Source: Lachnospiraceae bacterium UBA7196 (GTDB lineage: Bacteria > Bacillota > Clostridia > Lachnospirales > Lachnospiraceae). Taken from it: DNA of 64,000 nt. Of this stretch, positions 50,095-59,608 are shown piece after piece (within the stretch, counting starts at the first letter, position 1; the number at the start of each line of letters is the position of its first letter). The stretch is taken from the NCBI GenBank assembly GCA_002490835.1, contig DKUU01000037.1:30417-94416 (forward strand), in the 5' to 3' direction. The notes below the pieces were generated by a model. That model saw nothing but the letters and a program-made list of their open reading frames with translations. It was not told the DNA's origin and did no database searches. The position numbers were made by a program, and so were the translations under genes.

Positions 50095-50565
50095 TCAATC
50101 TTTGGCTTCCGTGCCTTGATTAATCAGTTCCGTCAAATGCTTGGTAAATGTCCGAGACAGGTCGATGAGCTGCTTTTGTTCCTCTGGTGTAAACATGGAC
50201 ATTGCCGTATCTTCAGCCCATGTGATGTGACGGACTGCCTTTTCGTAATGCGCCATGCCCGCCCCGGTCATCTGCACCAGCTTTTCCCGCTTGTTTTCTT
50301 TCCGCTCTGTGACAGTTACATACGCGTCTTTCAAAAGGTTCTGTATGATGAGATTGACGGTCTGTTTGGACTGAAAGGTCCGGCTGCAGATATCCCGCTG
50401 CGTCACGCCGCCCTTGTCGTAAATATTGTCATAAAAGAGAACATTGGCGACCAGCAGCGTTTTCAGTAACATCCCGTTGCGCTTGGCGTATTCGTCATAT
50501 AAAGCAAACTGCTCATCCCGGAATTTACAGTACAGGTAAGCGTTTTCCCTGTCTTTCTTCGTCAT
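50095..50565 (-). CDS. MarR family transcriptional regulator
   Basis: A 156-residue regulator with the MarR winged helix: GGVTQRDICSRTFQSKQTVNLIIQNLLKDAYVTVTERKENKREKLVQMT (recognition helix SKQTVN, wing ERKENKR). MarR repressors respond to small molecules or oxidants. It comes first in a likely two-gene unit with DUF1848. Upstream are repeated GGTCAATTT/TTGACC stretches that could be operators, but their layout is irregular. Confidence 0.88.
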   Translation of the reverse strand: MTKKDRENAYLYCKFRDEQFALYDEYAKRNGMLLKTLLVANVLFYDNIYDKGGVTQRDICSRTFQSKQTVNLIIQNLLKDAYVTVTERKENKREKLVQMTGAGMAHYEKAVRHITWAEDTAMSMFTPEEQKQLIDLSRTFTKHLTELINQGTEAKD

Positions 50566-50762
50566 GGCATCACTCCTATGGTCAATTTCGGTACGGTCAA
50601 TTTATTGACTTTAAGATAACATGTGCAAAATGGAATGTCAAGAGGAAATATGGATATGATATTTTGGAAGGAGAAGAGTTTGGAAGCACTTAGGGGAGGA
50701 GGCGGGGTATGTGAAATTGACGGAATATTCAAATAATCTGATAATTTAATAAGAAGTCTATA

Positions 50763-50791
50763 TTTACAAATCCCCGACATAGGTGTATTAT
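50763..50791 (+). promoter_or_regulatory. gltB promoter
   Basis: TTTACA (50763-50768), 17-bp spacer, TATTAT (50786-50791). The predicted start is just before the attenuator hairpin. The remaining upstream region 50566-50760 has no supported feature. Confidence 0.65.
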
Positions 50792-50802
50792 TGTATACAT
50801 GT

Positions 50803-50873
50803 GGAACGCAAAGGGGCGCCAGATGCCTTTTTTGCGTTCCTTTCGTTTGTTTAAAACTGCTCTGACATGGAGG
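50803..50873 (+). promoter_or_regulatory. gltB leader: terminator-like hairpin plus GCTCTGACATGGAGG motif
   Basis: GGAACGCAAA (50803-50812) pairs with TTTGCGTTCC (50831-50840), with further inner pairs, followed by TTTCGTTTGTTT, an intrinsic terminator shape about 12 bases after the -10. Then GCTCTGACATGGAGG (50859-50873) gives the ribosome site of gltB; its CTC(T) can pair with GGAG. The layout suggests regulated read-through into gltBD. Confidence 0.6.
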
Positions 50874-50879
50874 TAGGTT

Positions 50880-53800
50880 ATGTTTGACGTAAAAACAACC
50901 ATCCCGAAATCCCCGCTCTATCGGGCGGAATTTGAACACGACAACTGCGGTATCGGCGCCTGCGTGAATATCAAAGGCAAAAAGAGCCGCGCCATCGTGG
51001 AGAATGCTTTAAAGATTGTGGAGAATCTGGAGCATCGTGCCGGTAAGGACGCGGAAGGAGAAACGGGAGACGGTGTGGGGATCCTCACGCAGATGCCCCA
51101 TAAATTCATGGTGAAGGTGACGAAGGAACTCGGCTTTTCCATTGGCGGCGAGCGCGAGTACGGCGTGGGTACCTTTTTCTTCCCGCAGGACGAATTACAG
51201 CGCAATCAGGCGAAGAAGATGTTTGAGATCATTGCGCAGAAGGAAGGCGTAGAATTTTTAGGCTGGCGCGACGTGCCGACGGTGCCTTCCGTTCTGGGAC
51301 ATAAGGCAGTAGAGTGTATGCCCTGCATCATGCAGGCTTTCATCAAAAAGCCGGCGGGTGTGGAGAAGGGCCTTGATTTTGACAGAAAGCTCTATATCTT
51401 AAGAAGGACTTTTGAACAGTCCACGGATGTGACTTATGTGGTCAGTCTGTCCAGCCGGACGATCGTATATAAGGGGATGTTCTTAGTAGGGCAGCTTCGC
51501 ACCTTCTTTGCGGACTTACAGGATAAGGATTACGAGTCGGCGATCGCTGTCGTGCATTCCCGATTTTCCACGAACACGAATCCGAGCTGGGAGCGGGCGC
51601 ACCCGAACCGCTTTATAGTCCATAACGGAGAGATCAATACCATTCGCGGCAATGCGGATAAGATGCAGGCCCGCGAGGAGAATATGGAGTCTGAGCATTT
51701 GCAGGGGCAGATGCACAAGATCCTTCCTGCTATCAACGCTTCCGGATCGGATTCGGCTATGCTTGATAACACGCTGGAATTTCTGGTGATGAGCGGCATG
51801 CCCCTGCCTCTGGCGGTGATGATTACCATTCCGGAGCCTTGGGAGAACAATAAGACTATGTCCCAGAAGAAGAAGGACTTCTATCAGTATTACGCGACCA
51901 TGATGGAGCCTTGGGACGGGCCGGCATCGATTCTTTTCTGCGATGGGGATATCATGGGGGCGGTGCTTGACCGAAACGGTCTACGGCCTTCCCGCTACAT
52001 GATCACGGACGATGATACCCTGATTCTCTCTTCGGAGGTGGGCGTGCTGGACATCGACCCCTCTAAGATTGTGATGAAAGAAAGACTTCACCCCGGCAAG
52101 ATGCTGCTGGTGGATACGGTACAGGGAAGGGTCATCGATGACGACGAACTGAAAGAGAAATATGCGTCCGCCCAGCCTTACGGCGAGTGGCTGGACAGCA
52201 AACTTGTCACTTTAAAAGAGTTAAAGATACCGAACCAGCGCGTGCCGGAGTTTACCGGCGAAGAGAGACAGCGCATGCAAAAGGCCTTCGGCTATACTTA
52301 CGAGGATTTAAAGACCAGCATCCTGCCGATGGCGAAAAACGGGGCGGAGGCGATCGCGGCTATGGGCGTGGATACGCCGATTCCCGTACTCTCGAAAGCG
52401 CACCATCCGCTGTTTCATTATTTTAAGCAGTTGTTTGCGCAGGTGACGAACCCGCCCATCGACGCGATCCGCGAGGAGGTGGTGACTTCCACTACGGTCT
52501 ATCTGGGTCAGGATGGCAATCTTTTAGAGGAGATGCCGGAAAATTGCAATATGCTGCGGGTACATAATCCGATTTTGACCAGCACCGATCTTTTGAAGAT
52601 CAAGACCATGAAGGCGGAAGGTTTTAAGGTGGAAGTGATTCCGATCACCTACTATAAGAACACCAGACTGGAAAAAGCCATCGACAGGCTGTTTGTAGAG
52701 GTGGACAGAGCCTACAGGGAAGGGGCGAACATCATCATCCTTTCCGACCGGGGCGTGGACGAAAACAGGGTGGCGATTCCGTCCCTGTTAGCGGTATCCG
52801 CCTTGCAGCAGCATCTGGTCAGCACCAAGAAAAGGACCAGCGTGGACATCATCTTAGAGTCTGCGGAGCCGCGGGAGGTGCATCATTTTGCGACCCTGCT
52901 CGGTTTCGGCGCCTCGGCGATCAATCCCTATCTGGCGCAGGAGAGTATCAGGGAGCTGATCGATAATCATATGCTGGATAAGGACTACTATGCGGCGGTG
53001 GATGATTACAACAGCGCGATCCTGCACGGCATTGTAAAGATCGCATCCAAGATGGGCATCTCTACCATCCAGTCCTATCAGGGTTCGAAGATCTTTGAGG
53101 CGATCGGCATTGACAAGGAGGTCATCAATAAATACTTTACCAATACAGTCTGCCGGGTGGGCGGCATTACCTTGAAAGATATCGAAGAAGAGGTGGATAC
53201 CCTGCACTCCATGGCGTTTGACCCGCTCGGTCTATCCAACGATCTGACGCTGGACAGCACGGGACATCACCAGATGAGAAGCGGCGCGGATGAGCATCTG
53301 TATAATCCGGAGACGATTCATTTACTACAGGAGTCAACCAGACGCGGCGACTATGAATTATTTAAGCAATATACCAAAGCGGTCAATAATGAAGAGAGCA
53401 TCAAGAATCTTCGCGGTCTGATGGACTTCAATTACGCGAAGAAACCTGTGCCGATCGAGGAAGTGGAGAGTGTTGACATGATTGTCACAAGATTTAAGAC
53501 GGGCGCGATGTCCTACGGTTCCATCTCCAAGGAAGCCCATGAGACGATGGCCATCGCCATGAACCGCCTGCACGGCAAGTCAAACTCCGGCGAGGGCGGT
53601 GAAGATAAGGAGAGGCTGACGGTGGGAGCCGACGGCTTAAACCGCTGCTCGGCGATCAAGCAGGTGGCGAGCGGCCGCTTCGGCGTCACCAGCGAATACC
53701 TAAACAGCGCGCAGGAGATTCAGATCAAAATGGCGCAGGGCGCAAAACCCGGCGAGGGCGGACATCTTCCCGGCGGCAAGGTCTATCCGTGGATCGCGAA

Positions 53801-55433
53801 GACGAGGCACTCCACGCCCGGCGTAGGCTTGATTTCTCCGCCGCCCCATCACGATATCTATTCGATTGAGGATCTGGCGCAGTTGATCTATGATTTGAAA
53901 AATGCCAACACCAAGGCGCGCATTTCGGTGAAACTGGTTTCCGAGGCGGGCGTTGGTACGGTGGCGGCAGGCGTGGCCAAGGCCGGTGCGCAGGTGATAC
54001 TGGTATCCGGCTATGACGGCGGCACGGGCGCGGCTCCCCGCAATTCCATCCACAACGCGGGGCTGCCATGGGAGCTGGGACTGGCGGAGACGCACCAGAC
54101 CCTGATTCAGAACGGCCTTAGAAATAAAGTTCGTATCGAGACGGACGGGAAGCTGATGAGCGGGCGGGATGTGGCGATCGCGGCGATTTTGGGAGCGGAA
54201 GAGTTCGGATTTGCCACGGCGCCTCTTGTGACCATGGGCTGCCTGATGATGCGTGTCTGTAATCTGGATACCTGTCCGGTGGGCGTGGCGACCCAGAATC
54301 CGGAACTGCGTAAGCGCTTTACGGGGAAACCGGAGTACGTGGAGAATTTTATGCGCTTCATTGCACAGGAACTGCGGGAGTACATGGCAAAGCTGGGCGT
54401 GCGCAAGGTCGATGAGCTGGTGGGCAGGACCGAGCTTCTGCGTGTGAAAGAGAACCTGACCGACCGCCAGCGCAAGGTGGATCTGGATCTGATTTTAAGC
54501 AATCCTTACGAGGGGAGCAAGGAGAAGTTCATCTTCGATCCCAAGCAGGTATACGACTTCCATCTGGAAAAGACACTGGATGAAAAAGTACTGTTGAAGC
54601 AGCTTTCCGGAGCGTTGGAGAATGGACAGAAGCGCAGCCTTGAGGTGGACGTCTCCAATACCGACAGGACTTTCGGCACCATCTTCGGTTCCGAGATCAC
54701 GCGGAGATTCGGTGATGGGCTGGAGGAGGATTCCTATCACATTCTGTGTAAAGGTTCCGGCGGACAGAGCTTTGGCGCGTTTATTCCCAAAGGACTGACA
54801 CTGGAATTGGTGGGCGATTCCAACGATTATTTCGGGAAAGGCTTGTCCGGCGGCAAACTGGTGGTCTATCCCCCGCAGGGTTCGACTTTCAGGCAGGACG
54901 AAAATATCATCATCGGTAACGTGGCGCTCTACGGCGCGACTTCCGGCAAGGCCTTTATCGCCGGCGTGGCGGGCGAGCGGTTCTGCGTCAGAAACTCCGG
55001 CGCGATCGCGGTGGTGGAAGGCGTGGGCGACCACGGCTGCGAGTATATGACGGGCGGACGTGTGGTCGTCATCGGCTCTGTGGGTAAGAATTTCGCCGCG
55101 GGTATGAGCGGCGGTATCGCCTATGTTCTGGATGAAAACAATGATATGTACACAAAAACGAATAAGGAAATGGTGTCTTCCTATGAGATCACCTCAAAAT
55201 ACGACGTGCTTGAATTAAAGGAAATGATCAGGGAGCATGTGGCCTGTACCAATTCCGTCAAGGGCAAGGAAATTCTGGATCATTTTGAAACCTATCTTCC
55301 TAAATTTAAGAAGATCATTCCGCACGATTACGAGATCATGTTAAAGCTGATCGTGCAGATGGAGGAGAAGGGCCTAAGCGCGGAGCAGGCGCAGATCGAA
55401 GCATTTTATAAGAAGGATAAGGAGGGGGCATAA
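50880..55433 (+). CDS. gltB: glutamate synthase (NADPH), large subunit
   Basis: A 1517-residue enzyme that, with GltD, makes two glutamates from glutamine and 2-oxoglutarate. The N-terminal Ntn amidotransferase begins with a ~22-residue propeptide and nucleophile C23 in EHDNCGIGACVN. The central and FMN-binding synthase domains follow (GYDGGTGAAPRNS, the FMN/2-oxoglutarate region, and CPVGVATQNPELR, near the 3Fe-4S cysteines), then the GXGXG beta-helix (GGRVVVIGSVGKNFAAGMSGG). The length matches the family. gltD begins 2 bp after the stop, so the pair is one operon. Confidence 0.97.
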   Translation: MFDVKTTIPKSPLYRAEFEHDNCGIGACVNIKGKKSRAIVENALKIVENLEHRAGKDAEGETGDGVGILTQMPHKFMVKVTKELGFSIGGEREYGVGTFFFPQDELQRNQAKKMFEIIAQKEGVEFLGWRDVPTVPSVLGHKAVECMPCIMQAFIKKPAGVEKGLDFDRKLYILRRTFEQSTDVTYVVSLSSRTIVYKGMFLVGQLRTFFADLQDKDYESAIAVVHSRFSTNTNPSWERAHPNRFIVHNGEINTIRGNADKMQAREENMESEHLQGQMHKILPAINASGSDSAMLDNTLEFLVMSGMPLPLAVMITIPEPWENNKTMSQKKKDFYQYYATMMEPWDGPASILFCDGDIMGAVLDRNGLRPSRYMITDDDTLILSSEVGVLDIDPSKIVMKERLHPGKMLLVDTVQGRVIDDDELKEKYASAQPYGEWLDSKLVTLKELKIPNQRVPEFTGEERQRMQKAFGYTYEDLKTSILPMAKNGAEAIAAMGVDTPIPVLSKAHHPLFHYFKQLFAQVTNPPIDAIREEVVTSTTVYLGQDGNLLEEMPENCNMLRVHNPILTSTDLLKIKTMKAEGFKVEVIPITYYKNTRLEKAIDRLFVEVDRAYREGANIIILSDRGVDENRVAIPSLLAVSALQQHLVSTKKRTSVDIILESAEPREVHHFATLLGFGASAINPYLAQESIRELIDNHMLDKDYYAAVDDYNSAILHGIVKIASKMGISTIQSYQGSKIFEAIGIDKEVINKYFTNTVCRVGGITLKDIEEEVDTLHSMAFDPLGLSNDLTLDSTGHHQMRSGADEHLYNPETIHLLQESTRRGDYELFKQYTKAVNNEESIKNLRGLMDFNYAKKPVPIEEVESVDMIVTRFKTGAMSYGSISKEAHETMAIAMNRLHGKSNSGEGGEDKERLTVGADGLNRCSAIKQVASGRFGVTSEYLNSAQEIQIKMAQGAKPGEGGHLPGGKVYPWIAKTRHSTPGVGLISPPPHHDIYSIEDLAQLIYDLKNANTKARISVKLVSEAGVGTVAAGVAKAGAQVILVSGYDGGTGAAPRNSIHNAGLPWELGLAETHQTLIQNGLRNKVRIETDGKLMSGRDVAIAAILGAEEFGFATAPLVTMGCLMMRVCNLDTCPVGVATQNPELRKRFTGKPEYVENFMRFIAQELREYMAKLGVRKVDELVGRTELLRVKENLTDRQRKVDLDLILSNPYEGSKEKFIFDPKQVYDFHLEKTLDEKVLLKQLSGALENGQKRSLEVDVSNTDRTFGTIFGSEITRRFGDGLEEDSYHILCKGSGGQSFGAFIPKGLTLELVGDSNDYFGKGLSGGKLVVYPPQGSTFRQDENIIIGNVALYGATSGKAFIAGVAGERFCVRNSGAIAVVEGVGDHGCEYMTGGRVVVIGSVGKNFAAGMSGGIAYVLDENNDMYTKTNKEMVSSYEITSKYDVLELKEMIREHVACTNSVKGKEILDHFETYLPKFKKIIPHDYEIMLKLIVQMEEKGLSAEQAQIEAFYKKDKEGA

Positions 55434-55435
55434 AC

Positions 55436-56929
55436 ATGGGAAAACCAACGGGATTTATGGAATATGAGCGCAAGGTTTCCGTGGATGTCAGTCCGAAACA
55501 GCGCATCAAAAATTTTAAAGAGTTTCACGAGCATCTCTCCATGGAAGAGCAGCAGAAGCAGGGCGCAAGATGTATGGACTGCGGCGTACCCTTCTGTCAG
55601 TCGGGCATGACGCTGTGCGGGATGACTTCCGGCTGCCCCCTGCACAATCTGGTGCCGGAGTGGAACGATCTGGTCTATATGGGCAACTGGGAGCAGGCTT
55701 ATCTGCGCCTGCATAAGACCAATAACTTTCCGGAGTTTACGTCGAGGGTCTGCCCGGCTTTGTGTGAGGCGGCCTGTACCTGTGGCTTAAACGGCGATCC
55801 CGTCTCTACCAAGGAGAACGAGTACGCCATTATCGAGAATGCTTACGAGAAAGGCTATGCGGCGGCGAAACCGCCCAAGGTGCGCACCGGTAAGAAAGTG
55901 GCGGTGGTGGGCAGCGGTCCTTCCGGCCTTGCCGTGGCGGACCAGCTCAACAGGCGCGGCCATCTGGTGACCGTCTTCGAGCGATCTGACCGCATTGGTG
56001 GCCTATTAATGTACGGTATTCCGAACATGAAGCTGGAAAAGCACGTCATAGACCGCAAGATCAAAGTCATGGAGGAAGAGGGCGTGACCTTTGTCACAAA
56101 CAGCAATATCGGCAAGGATGTGAAGGCGGAGAAGCTGTTGAAAGACTTTGACCGGGTGGTGCTTTGCTGCGGTTCTTCCAATCCCCGCGATATCAGCGCG
56201 CCCGGCAGGGATGCTAAGGGCATCTACTTCGCGGTGGATTTTCTGACGGTCAATACCAAGAGCCTGTTAGACTCCGATTTTGCGGATAAAAAGTATGTGG
56301 ATACCAAGGATAAGAACGTGGTCATCATCGGCGGCGGCGACACCGGCAATGACTGTGTGGGTACGGCCATCCGCCACGGCGCGAAATCCGTGACCCAGAT
56401 CGAGATGATGCCCAAAGCGCCCGATACCAGAGCCGAAAACAACCCGTGGCCGGAGTGGCCCAAAGTCTGCAAGACAGACTATGGCCAGCAGGAGGCGATC
56501 GCCGTTTACGGCCACGATCCCCGCATCTATGAGTCTACGGTGAAGGAGTTTATAAAGGATAAGAACGGAAATCTGAAAGCTGTAAAGATCGTCTCGCTGA
56601 CATGGGAGAAGGACCAAAAGACGGGCCGCATGAACATGAAAGAAATCGAAGGCTCCGAAAAGACGCTGGATGCGGAAATCGTGCTGATCGCGGCGGGATT
56701 TCTGGGCAGCCAGAAGTATGTGACGGATGCCTTCAAGGTAGAACTGGACGGCAGGACCAACGTAAAGACCGAAGCGGGCAGATTTATGACCAGTGTGGAC
56801 CGCGTCTTTACGGCGGGCGACATGCACACTGGGCAGTCCCTTGTGGTAAAGGCCATCCGTCAGGGCAGGGAATGTGCGAGGGAAGTGGACGAGAGTTTGA
56901 TGGGGTATACGAATCTGTATGTGCAGTAG
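55436..56929 (+). CDS. gltD: glutamate synthase, small subunit
   Basis: A 497-residue flavoprotein that oxidises NADPH and passes electrons to GltB. The N-terminus has CMDCGVPFCQSG, part of the cysteine clusters for two 4Fe-4S centres; VAVVGSGPSGLAVADQL is the FAD-binding GxGxxG; IIGGGDTGNDCVG the NADPH-binding Rossmann motif; AGDMHTGQSLVV the C-terminal FAD loop. It is co-translated with gltB (GGAGGG ribosome site within the end of gltB). Confidence 0.97.
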   Translation: MGKPTGFMEYERKVSVDVSPKQRIKNFKEFHEHLSMEEQQKQGARCMDCGVPFCQSGMTLCGMTSGCPLHNLVPEWNDLVYMGNWEQAYLRLHKTNNFPEFTSRVCPALCEAACTCGLNGDPVSTKENEYAIIENAYEKGYAAAKPPKVRTGKKVAVVGSGPSGLAVADQLNRRGHLVTVFERSDRIGGLLMYGIPNMKLEKHVIDRKIKVMEEEGVTFVTNSNIGKDVKAEKLLKDFDRVVLCCGSSNPRDISAPGRDAKGIYFAVDFLTVNTKSLLDSDFADKKYVDTKDKNVVIIGGGDTGNDCVGTAIRHGAKSVTQIEMMPKAPDTRAENNPWPEWPKVCKTDYGQQEAIAVYGHDPRIYESTVKEFIKDKNGNLKAVKIVSLTWEKDQKTGRMNMKEIEGSEKTLDAEIVLIAAGFLGSQKYVTDAFKVELDGRTNVKTEAGRFMTSVDRVFTAGDMHTGQSLVVKAIRQGRECAREVDESLMGYTNLYVQ

Positions 56930-57031
56930 GCGTCTCTGAATTGACAAATCTCAGGAATCCCAGTATAATGGGAAACAAGCGGCCTTTCACCATGGAACGG
57001 CATACATTGGGGCTGACAAACTGAGAAAGAG

Positions 57032-59608
57032 ATGGAATATTCCATGAGAAAGCAGCAAAAGAAACAGGCGGAAGAACTGCTTGCCCAGATGGAGCTTGCA
57101 CACGAGCAGATACGGAAAGATATCGAACAGAAGAATATCGCTGCAGCGATAGGTCTGCTGGGAGATTGTCAGGACGCCGCCATTTCTCTGGGAACGATGA
57201 TCGAAGGTACGGAAGGGGAAGGCCATCCCACCGTGATTTTGTTAGAAGAGTATTGCGAACTGGTCTACGGAGTCCATGAAGATTTGGCGGGCGGAAACGA
57301 AGCGTCCGCCAATAAAGTCTATAAAATATTGAAGCAGAAGCTGGTGAAGGTCTTCAACAGCGTTCAGCACGATATAAAAATTCGGCTGGAGGCTGTTTTT
57401 CTGCCGTATAAAGCCAGTATGTGGGACAGTCTGGAGAGCGTGTGGGAAGCGGCGGATGCCGATCCTGACTGCGACGCCTATGTGATTCCCATTCCCTATT
57501 ATGAGAAAAATCCGGACGGCAGTCTGGGGACAGAGCATTACGAGGGGAATGAATATCCGGCTAATGTGCCAATCACCAGATACGATGAGTTTGACTTCGA
57601 AGCGCACCGTCCGGATATGATCTATATTCATAATCCCTATGACAGCTATAACTTTGTGACCAGCGTACATCCCTATTTTTATTCCGAACATCTTAAGCAG
57701 TTTACGGACTGTCTGGTTTATATTCCTTATTATGCGACAGCGGGTGGTATGAGCGAGGCCCAATCGCTGTGTTCGGCGTATCTTCATGCGGACTATATCG
57801 TGATTCAGGCGGAAAATTTTCGCCGCTTTTTTGATAAGGATCTGCCGGATGAGAAATTTCTTCCTTTTGGCTCCCCGAAGTTTGACAGCGTGATTCGTAA
57901 GTGCCAGAATCCGCCGGAACCGCCTGCGGTATGGAAGAAGAAAATGCAGGGTAGGAGGGTGTATTTTTACAATACCAGCATCAACGGCATGCTGGCGGAT
58001 ACTGACGCTTTTTTAAAAAAGATGAAGTATGTGTTTGACATCTTTCTCGGACGCGAGGACGCCTGTCTGCTGTGGCGGCCCCATCCTCTGCTAGAATCCA
58101 CCTTTGAATCCATGCGGGCGGAATATAAGCCGGTCTATGATTCTTTGAAACGATGGTTCCTTGAGGCGGATATTGGGATTTTGGATGAGACCACCGATAT
58201 GGAGAATACGATCGCTTTGTCGGATGTCTATATCGGGGACGGCGGAACCAGTGTGATTTCTATGTTTGGCGTGACGGGTAAACCTATTTTTATTTTTAAC
58301 AATTATCTGCATACTCTGCCGGAAAAGGACGATTGGCGGGGAGAGCGAATGAATCTGCAGTTTAATGCATTGGGAGACAATAGATATCAGATCATAGGAA
58401 ACGATCAGCTGTGGTTTTCGGAGAAAAATGATTACCATTATAGATTTTGTTTGGATTTGGGAACCGGATATTCAGCCGGCGGACATTATATGCGGGCGAT
58501 GGAAATCGATGGGAAAATTTATGTGATTCCCAGAAGTGTACAGAACATGCTTGTAATTGAGGATAAGAAGATTAGAAAGGTGGAGTTTCAAACTGTCAAT
58601 ACACCGGGACCCGCGTTTATCAGTTACAGCTATTTGGACGACCATAAGTATTTGTTTCTGATTCCGGGACGTTATCCGTTTTTGATTCGATATCATCTGC
58701 ATACGGGGAAGATTGACTATATTGAAGATGTTCAGCCATTTTATATGCGTCAGGTTGAAAATGAATGGAAATTAGGCGGTTACTGGTCATATGATAATGA
58801 AATATTGTTTGCTTCTCCTGAGGATGGACAGATACTCTCTTTAAATAGGGAAACGTTGGAGAGAAAGAAATACTGTGTGTCTGCCATGGATGGGATTGGA
58901 ATACAGAGTTTTTCCAGATGTGGGGATGAAGAAGAGCTGTGGTTGCTGCCTATGAAAGGATTGAAGATTATCAGATGGAATCCAAGGACTGGAGAGAAAC
59001 GGGAATACAGCGACGTGCCAGAAAACTTTAAGGTGGTACGATATCCCTTTGAAACGGAGAGTGATGAACATCCATTTATAAGTATTGTCTTTTTTAGAGA
59101 ATATGGTAGCAAGCTGGCGCTGATTCAGCCAAACTGGGGCAATATGATTTTGTCTTTGGATGTAGAGGCGGATGAAATTAAAGAATGGGAACTGCCGATG
59201 GGCTTTGTGAATCGGGGTAAAAACGGGTATTTTCGGACGGGAAGCGTAGGTTGTTTCGTGATTACTATGGAACAACTTGGCAAGCCGGATTGTAGATTTT
59301 GGTATGCGCCGGAGCGGAAACTCTACGATATCAATGTCTTTACCGGAGAATACAAAGAGGTAGAGATTGAGTTTGACTATAACGATCTTCTGGAACACGA
59401 ACCGGGCTTTTATGAGGAATCGGAATGGCTGCAGTACTGTCTGAAGGAAAATGCATTTAACTCTCTCAAAGATCTGCTGGATGATAAGATTACGGGTAAT
59501 CCATTCGATAGGGAACGGCAACTGCGGGATTATGCTAAGGTCAATGCCAACACGGAAGGCACCTGCGGACAAAACGTTTATTCCTATGTGAAAGGTAAAC
59601 TATTATGA
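57032..59608 (+). CDS. CDP-glycerol glycerophosphotransferase-like protein with C-terminal propeller-like half
   Basis: An 858-residue protein. Residues 1-~100: charged helices. Residues ~110-440: a glycerophosphotransferase-like domain (Glyphos_transf): VYFYNTSINGML, LLWRPHPLLEST (catalytic histidine region) and IALSDVYIGDGGTSVISMFGVTGKP, matching the TagF/TagB C-terminal nucleotide-sugar pocket. Residues ~460-850: beta-rich repeats, propeller-like, not seen in typical TagF. No signal peptide or membrane helix. The next gene makes CDP-glycerol, so transfer of glycerol phosphate to a surface or intracellular acceptor is the best guess. ATG 57032 is followed by an in-frame ATG at 57044; either may be used. 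It overlaps the next gene by 4 bp. Confidence 0.8.
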   Translation: MEYSMRKQQKKQAEELLAQMELAHEQIRKDIEQKNIAAAIGLLGDCQDAAISLGTMIEGTEGEGHPTVILLEEYCELVYGVHEDLAGGNEASANKVYKILKQKLVKVFNSVQHDIKIRLEAVFLPYKASMWDSLESVWEAADADPDCDAYVIPIPYYEKNPDGSLGTEHYEGNEYPANVPITRYDEFDFEAHRPDMIYIHNPYDSYNFVTSVHPYFYSEHLKQFTDCLVYIPYYATAGGMSEAQSLCSAYLHADYIVIQAENFRRFFDKDLPDEKFLPFGSPKFDSVIRKCQNPPEPPAVWKKKMQGRRVYFYNTSINGMLADTDAFLKKMKYVFDIFLGREDACLLWRPHPLLESTFESMRAEYKPVYDSLKRWFLEADIGILDETTDMENTIALSDVYIGDGGTSVISMFGVTGKPIFIFNNYLHTLPEKDDWRGERMNLQFNALGDNRYQIIGNDQLWFSEKNDYHYRFCLDLGTGYSAGGHYMRAMEIDGKIYVIPRSVQNMLVIEDKKIRKVEFQTVNTPGPAFISYSYLDDHKYLFLIPGRYPFLIRYHLHTGKIDYIEDVQPFYMRQVENEWKLGGYWSYDNEILFASPEDGQILSLNRETLERKKYCVSAMDGIGIQSFSRCGDEEELWLLPMKGLKIIRWNPRTGEKREYSDVPENFKVVRYPFETESDEHPFISIVFFREYGSKLALIQPNWGNMILSLDVEADEIKEWELPMGFVNRGKNGYFRTGSVGCFVITMEQLGKPDCRFWYAPERKLYDINVFTGEYKEVEIEFDYNDLLEHEPGFYEESEWLQYCLKENAFNSLKDLLDDKITGNPFDRERQLRDYAKVNANTEGTCGQNVYSYVKGKLL

